Shown in pieces: positions 5,746-6,862 of a stretch of DNA of 6,862 nt. Each line of letters starts with the position of its first letter. Position 1 is the first letter of the stretch. Under the pieces are notes generated by a model. It was not told where the DNA came from. It saw only the letters and a program-made list of their open reading frames with translations, and did not search any database. Made by a program: the position numbers and the translations under genes. Origin of the DNA: MGBC120314 sp964403785 (lineage in GTDB: Bacteria; Bacillota; Clostridia; Lachnospirales; Lachnospiraceae); contig CAYOHM010000091.1 in the NCBI GenBank assembly GCA_964403785.1, forward strand, positions 1 to 6,862. The letters run 5' to 3'.

Positions 5746-6705
5746 ATGGCTAATGCTAGAGAAATTAAAAACAGAATAAATAGTATCCAGGATACTATGA
5801 AAATAACAAATGCCATGTATATGATGTCTTCAATGAAGCTTAGGAAGGCAAAGCAGAAGCTTGAGCACACGGAGGACTATTTCTACAGCCTTCAGAGCAA
5901 TATTACAAGTATGCTGCTGCACTACCCTGATTTTCACCATTTGTACTTTGATAACCGTTCAAAGGACGAGCGTCAGACCGTCAAGAGACGCGGTATCGTT
6001 GTCATCACGGGTGATAAGGGAATGGCAGGCGCATATAACCATAATGTAATTAAAGCCGCCCTAAAGCTTTCAAGTAATTTTGAAGATTTTCATATATACG
6101 CTGTCGGTGAGGTTGGCCGTGCAGCGCTTATAGCAGAGCATCTGCCGGTTGAAAAGGACTTCAGGTATTCAGCCAACAATCCTTCCATCCACCGCGCACG
6201 TGTGATTTCAGAGTACCTGCTTGATATATACAACCGTGAAGAACTGGATGAGCTTTATGTTGTTTATTCAAGAATGATAAACGGCATCAAGGAGGATGTG
6301 GAGGTACAACAGCTCCTCCCTCTTAAAACCCATGAATTTCTAAAAAAAGAATTATTAGAGCATGATAATGAAACAGCTCCTCCTATGAAAAACATTAACC
6401 CTGATGACCCTGAAAAGGCTGATGACTGGTATTTGATTTATCCGTCACCTAAAAAGGTTTTGGAAAAATTAGTATACAATTATGTAATCGGTTTTATGTA
6501 CGGCGCTTTAGTTGAAAGTGCCGCCTGCGAGGAAAATTCAAGAATGCTTGCCATGCAGGCTGCAACGGATAATGCCAAAAAGATATTAAAGGAGCTTTCC
6601 GTGCAGTACAACCGAATCCGCCAGGCAGCCATAACTCAGGAAATCACTGAGGTAATCAGTGGTGCTAAAGCCCTTAAAAATAAAAAGAAGAAACAAGCGA
6701 GGTGA
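5746..6705 (+). CDS. atpG: ATP synthase F1 subunit gamma (central shaft)
   Basis: Rotating shaft that couples the c-ring to conformational changes in alpha3beta3. Typical features are the N-terminal helix REIKNRINSIQDTMKIT (5-21), the Rossmann-like middle with ITGDKGMAGAYN (87-98, family form GLCGGYN), LLPL (190-193), and the C-terminal helix ending IRQAAITQEITEVISGA (291-307). At 319 residues it exceeds the usual ~285-290. The excess lies mainly in a polar, acidic and Pro-containing loop (194-227) between LLPL and the next conserved strand (WYLIYPSP), plus a Lys-rich tail (KNKKKKQAR, 311-319). The loop has no cysteine, so it is not a copy of the chloroplast redox loop. It starts one base after atpA with only a weak GAGTGA ribosome binding site (5734-5739), so translational coupling to atpA is likely. 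Confidence 0.96.
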   Translation: MANAREIKNRINSIQDTMKITNAMYMMSSMKLRKAKQKLEHTEDYFYSLQSNITSMLLHYPDFHHLYFDNRSKDERQTVKRRGIVVITGDKGMAGAYNHNVIKAALKLSSNFEDFHIYAVGEVGRAALIAEHLPVEKDFRYSANNPSIHRARVISEYLLDIYNREELDELYVVYSRMINGIKEDVEVQQLLPLKTHEFLKKELLEHDNETAPPMKNINPDDPEKADDWYLIYPSPKKVLEKLVYNYVIGFMYGALVESAACEENSRMLAMQAATDNAKKILKELSVQYNRIRQAAITQEITEVISGAKALKNKKKKQAR

Positions 6706-6713
6706 TTCACACA

Positions 6714-6862
6714 ATGGAAAATATAGGTAAAATCGTACAGATTTCAGGACCTGTTGTCGATGTTGAATTTGAAAACGGAAAATTACCTGCTATTCAGGAT
6801 GCACTCTATGTAATAAATAACGGTAAAAAATGTGTGATGGAAGTTTCTCAGCATATCGGAGG
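6714..6862 (+). CDS. atpD: ATP synthase F1 subunit beta, N-terminal part (cut by window edge)
   Basis: The first 49 codons of the catalytic beta subunit are present; the gene runs off the right edge. The opening MENIGKIVQISGPVVDVEF is the standard beta N-terminal barrel (G-I-V-Q-I-x-G-P-V-V-D-V), followed by LPAIQDAL (25-32) and EVSQHIGG, where the second Gly codon is incomplete. No nucleotide-binding motif is reached. AGGTGA (6700-6705), which contains the atpG stop codon, lies 8 bases before the ATG and serves as ribosome binding site. The gap to atpG is 8 bases, in keeping with one operon. Confidence 0.97.
   Translation, partial: MENIGKIVQISGPVVDVEFENGKLPAIQDALYVINNGKKCVMEVSQHIG

Noticed and set aside
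6325..6426. Chloroplast-type redox-regulatory loop in gamma
   Set aside because: The enlarged loop contains no cysteine, so the thiol switch is absent.
1..6862. Mobile elements, CRISPR arrays or signs of recent transfer
   Set aside because: No transposase, direct-repeat array or paired terminal repeats were seen by eye, and the genes are housekeeping genes with similar base composition.

Overview
The window looks like a chromosomal segment of a low-GC Gram-positive anaerobe of the class Clostridia, most probably Lachnospiraceae. The grounds are A/T-rich promoters, AGGAGG-type ribosome binding sites, a DUF3881-type protein (a family I associate with Lachnospiraceae) and the style of the serS and atp genes. 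The family assignment rests on recognition of protein sequence, not on a database search. All genes lie on the + strand.

Layout. Bases 1-99 hold a good sigma-A-type promoter directly in front of serS (seryl-tRNA synthetase), followed after 21 bases by a DUF3881-type protein of unknown function. A short A/T-rich gap then carries a probable promoter, a small leader hairpin and a tRNA-Arg(CCU) gene. A strong intrinsic terminator closes this part. Its T-tract ends two bases before the -35 box of a near-consensus promoter that drives an F-type ATP synthase operon: atpB (a), atpE (c), atpF (b), atpA (alpha), atpG (gamma) and the first 49 codons of atpD (beta), which is cut by the window edge.

Main point. 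The usual bacterial order is atpB-E-F-H-A-G-D-C. Here no separate atpH (delta) gene lies between atpF and atpA. Instead the alpha subunit is 581 residues long. Its first ~80 residues match the C-terminal domain of delta (the part that holds the b stalk) and run in frame into an otherwise normal alpha subunit. The roughly 100-residue N-terminal domain of delta, which normally caps F1 by binding the alpha N-termini, is absent from the window. The fused gene starts at a GTG inside the end of atpF behind a clear Shine-Dalgarno sequence, and no other ATG, GTG or TTG occurs in frame before the alpha beta-barrel. A separately started alpha is therefore unlikely. If the protein is used as encoded, each F1 would carry three delta C-terminal domains instead of one, implying a rearranged peripheral stalk. 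The gamma subunit is also longer than usual.

How the genes work together. serS and the tRNA serve translation. The atp genes encode the membrane rotor/stator (a, c, b) and catalytic head (alpha, beta, gamma) of the ATP synthase. The c subunit lacks two of the usual Na+ ligands, so H+ coupling is the better guess. The remaining atp genes, expected to include atpC (epsilon), lie beyond the right edge.
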